Below, in pieces: positions 63,195 to 64,000 of a DNA stretch of 64,000 bases; positions within the stretch are counted from its first letter, which is position 1; the number at the start of each line of letters is the position of its first letter. Position numbers and translations under genes: made by a program. Below the pieces are notes generated by a model. That model was not told the origin of the DNA, did no database searches, and saw nothing but the letters and a program-made list of their open reading frames with translations. The DNA is from Myxococcaceae bacterium JPH2 (GTDB lineage Bacteria; Myxococcota; Myxococcia; Myxococcales; Myxococcaceae). The DNA is taken from NCBI GenBank assembly GCA_016458225.1, contig JAEMGR010000005.1:893577-957576 (forward strand), read 5' to 3'.

Positions 63195-64000
63195 CTAGTA
63201 CGCGCCCTTCAGCGACACACCCGAGTACGCCGAGTAGCCGCGAACCATCACGTACACCGTGCCGGCCGAGGCCTTCGCCGGGATGGTGCACGTCTCGTTG
63301 TTGCCGCTGGCGTACGGACGGCAGTCATACGTGGTGGTGGTGGGGGCCGCGCCGTAGCGAACGTACAGGTCCGCGTCGCCCGTGCCGCCCGAAATGGTGA
63401 ACACCGACTGGAGGTTCGCCGGAACCGCCATCGTGTAGTTCACCGTGGAGCCCGAGGCGCCGTTCGCCAGGAGCACCGGCACGCCGTTCACGAGCACGTT
63501 CCCCACGATTTGGCCGTAGGTACCGGTCAGCGTCACACCCGAGTAGGTCGAGTACGCGTTGAGCATCACGTAGTACGTGCCCGCCTGGATGTTGGTGATG
63601 GTGCACGTCTCCTCGTTGCCGGAGGCGTACGGACGGCAGTCGTACGTGGACGCGTCCGGCGCGGAGCCGAAGCGCACGTACAGGTCCGCGTCACCCGTGC
63701 CGCCGGTGATGACGAACTTCAGGCTCGTCTGGCCCGCGGGGACCACCAGGCTGAAGAACTTGTTGTTGCCCGAGCTGTCCGCGGCGGACACGCCCACGCC
63801 GTTGGTCAGCGGGGTGGTGACGGGCGGAACCACGACACCGCCCACGCCCACCGCTTCCCACGCGGCCTTCACGGCATCCTGCGTGGCCTGGTCATAACCC
63901 AGGTCCACGGCGGCCTGGATGGTCCAGGTCTTCGCCTGGAGGTACGTCGTGCCCGCCGAGTACAGGTCCGTGTTGGCCTTGTACCAGATGGCGCCCGCCT
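63195..64000 (-). CDS. M4-type metalloprotease, C-terminal part (5' end off window)
   Basis: About 268 C-terminal residues are present; the gene enters from the right edge. The first visible part (IWYKANTDLYSAGTTYLQAK ... IQAAVDLGYDQ, then VKAAWEAVGV) matches the end of the thermolysin-like (M4) catalytic C-terminal domain. Two bacterial pre-peptidase C-terminal (PPC) domains follow, each with GGTGDADLYVR, YDCRPYASGN and a YxVMLNAYS/YVMVRGYS strand. Such secreted proteases lose the PPC region after export. The catalytic HExxH lies outside the window. A clear duplication is seen. Confidence 0.9.
   Translation of the reverse strand, partial: AGAIWYKANTDLYSAGTTYLQAKTWTIQAAVDLGYDQATQDAVKAAWEAVGVGGVVVPPVTTPLTNGVGVSAADSSGNNKFFSLVVPAGQTSLKFVITGGTGDADLYVRFGSAPDASTYDCRPYASGNEETCTITNIQAGTYYVMLNAYSTYSGVTLTGTYGQIVGNVLVNGVPVLLANGASGSTVNYTMAVPANLQSVFTISGGTGDADLYVRYGAAPTTTTYDCRPYASGNNETCTIPAKASAGTVYVMVRGYSAYSGVSLKGAY

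Noticed and set aside
1..64000. CRISPR arrays, tRNA or rRNA genes, insertion sequences
   Set aside because: No regular spaced repeats, no T-loop/CCA-type tRNA signature in the gaps, no rRNA-like sequence and no transposase motif or terminal repeats seen by eye.

Overview
The window is high-GC (about 70%), densely coding DNA with strong third-position G/C bias. Its gene content points to a myxobacterium, most likely Myxococcaceae: many secreted lipoproteins, a TonB-dependent receptor operon with AgmX/PglI-like domains, a duplicated orphan ABC permease, caspase-like and effector-associated-domain proteases, secreted chitinase and metalloprotease, and sigma-54 promoter motifs. This placement is inferred from gene content; no rRNA or tRNA gene was seen.

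Layout. 1-4.3 kb: 5' part of an unrecognised alanine-rich protein, then a penicillin/AHL-acylase-type Ntn hydrolase lipoprotein and a Cys-rich lipoprotein. 4.3-8.8 kb: a three-gene minus-strand operon (large CxxCH lipoprotein, small CxxCH lipoprotein, DUF1501-type Tat-like protein). It is divergent from an orphan FtsX/MacB-type permease at 9.1-11.6 kb. The shared intergenic region carries a sigma-54-like promoter on each strand. 11.6-13.1 kb: a GC-poorer, mostly non-coding island with one small lipoprotein. 13.1-21 kb: molybdopterin oxidoreductase, flippase-like membrane protein, enoyl reductase-like MDR enzyme, SDR, and a large unknown zinc-ribbon/coiled-coil protein. 21-29.5 kb: beta-helix/LamG protein, multidomain GH18 chitinase, discoidin-esterase lipoprotein, NTF2-like protein, esterase and ZIP transporter. 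29.5-38.2 kb: caspase-like protein with a repeat domain, then (transcribed leftwards) exbB-exbD-tonB-TonB receptor-lipoprotein, with a divergent AgmX/PglI-like gene. 38.2-42.4 kb: SDR, and an EAD1-trypsin protease paired with a large membrane protein. 42.6-48.1 kb: an alpha-2-macroglobulin system split into two membrane-anchored polypeptides. 48.2-63.1 kb: secreted and small proteins, MAPEG protein, two MFS and one AEC transporter, TPR lipoprotein, FRG-domain protein, acyl-CoA dehydrogenase, YkgJ-type Cys-cluster protein and a lipoprotein. The right edge holds the 3' end of an M4-type metalloprotease with two PPC domains.

How it fits together. Several loci are envelope- or surface-oriented: nutrient uptake (TonB system, ZIP, MFS), macromolecule degradation (chitinase, esterases, M4 protease, acylase) and defence or regulated proteolysis (EAD1-trypsin, caspase-like protein, split macroglobulin). 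The strongest candidates for undescribed biology are: (i) the EAD1-trypsin and membrane-protein pair, with direct repeats upstream; (ii) the split macroglobulin, whose break falls at the bait-region position, whose thioester Cys is replaced by Gly, and which carries inserted AgmX-like segments; and (iii) the divergent sigma-54 control region. Most long open frames antisense to these genes are GC-driven shadows and were left out.
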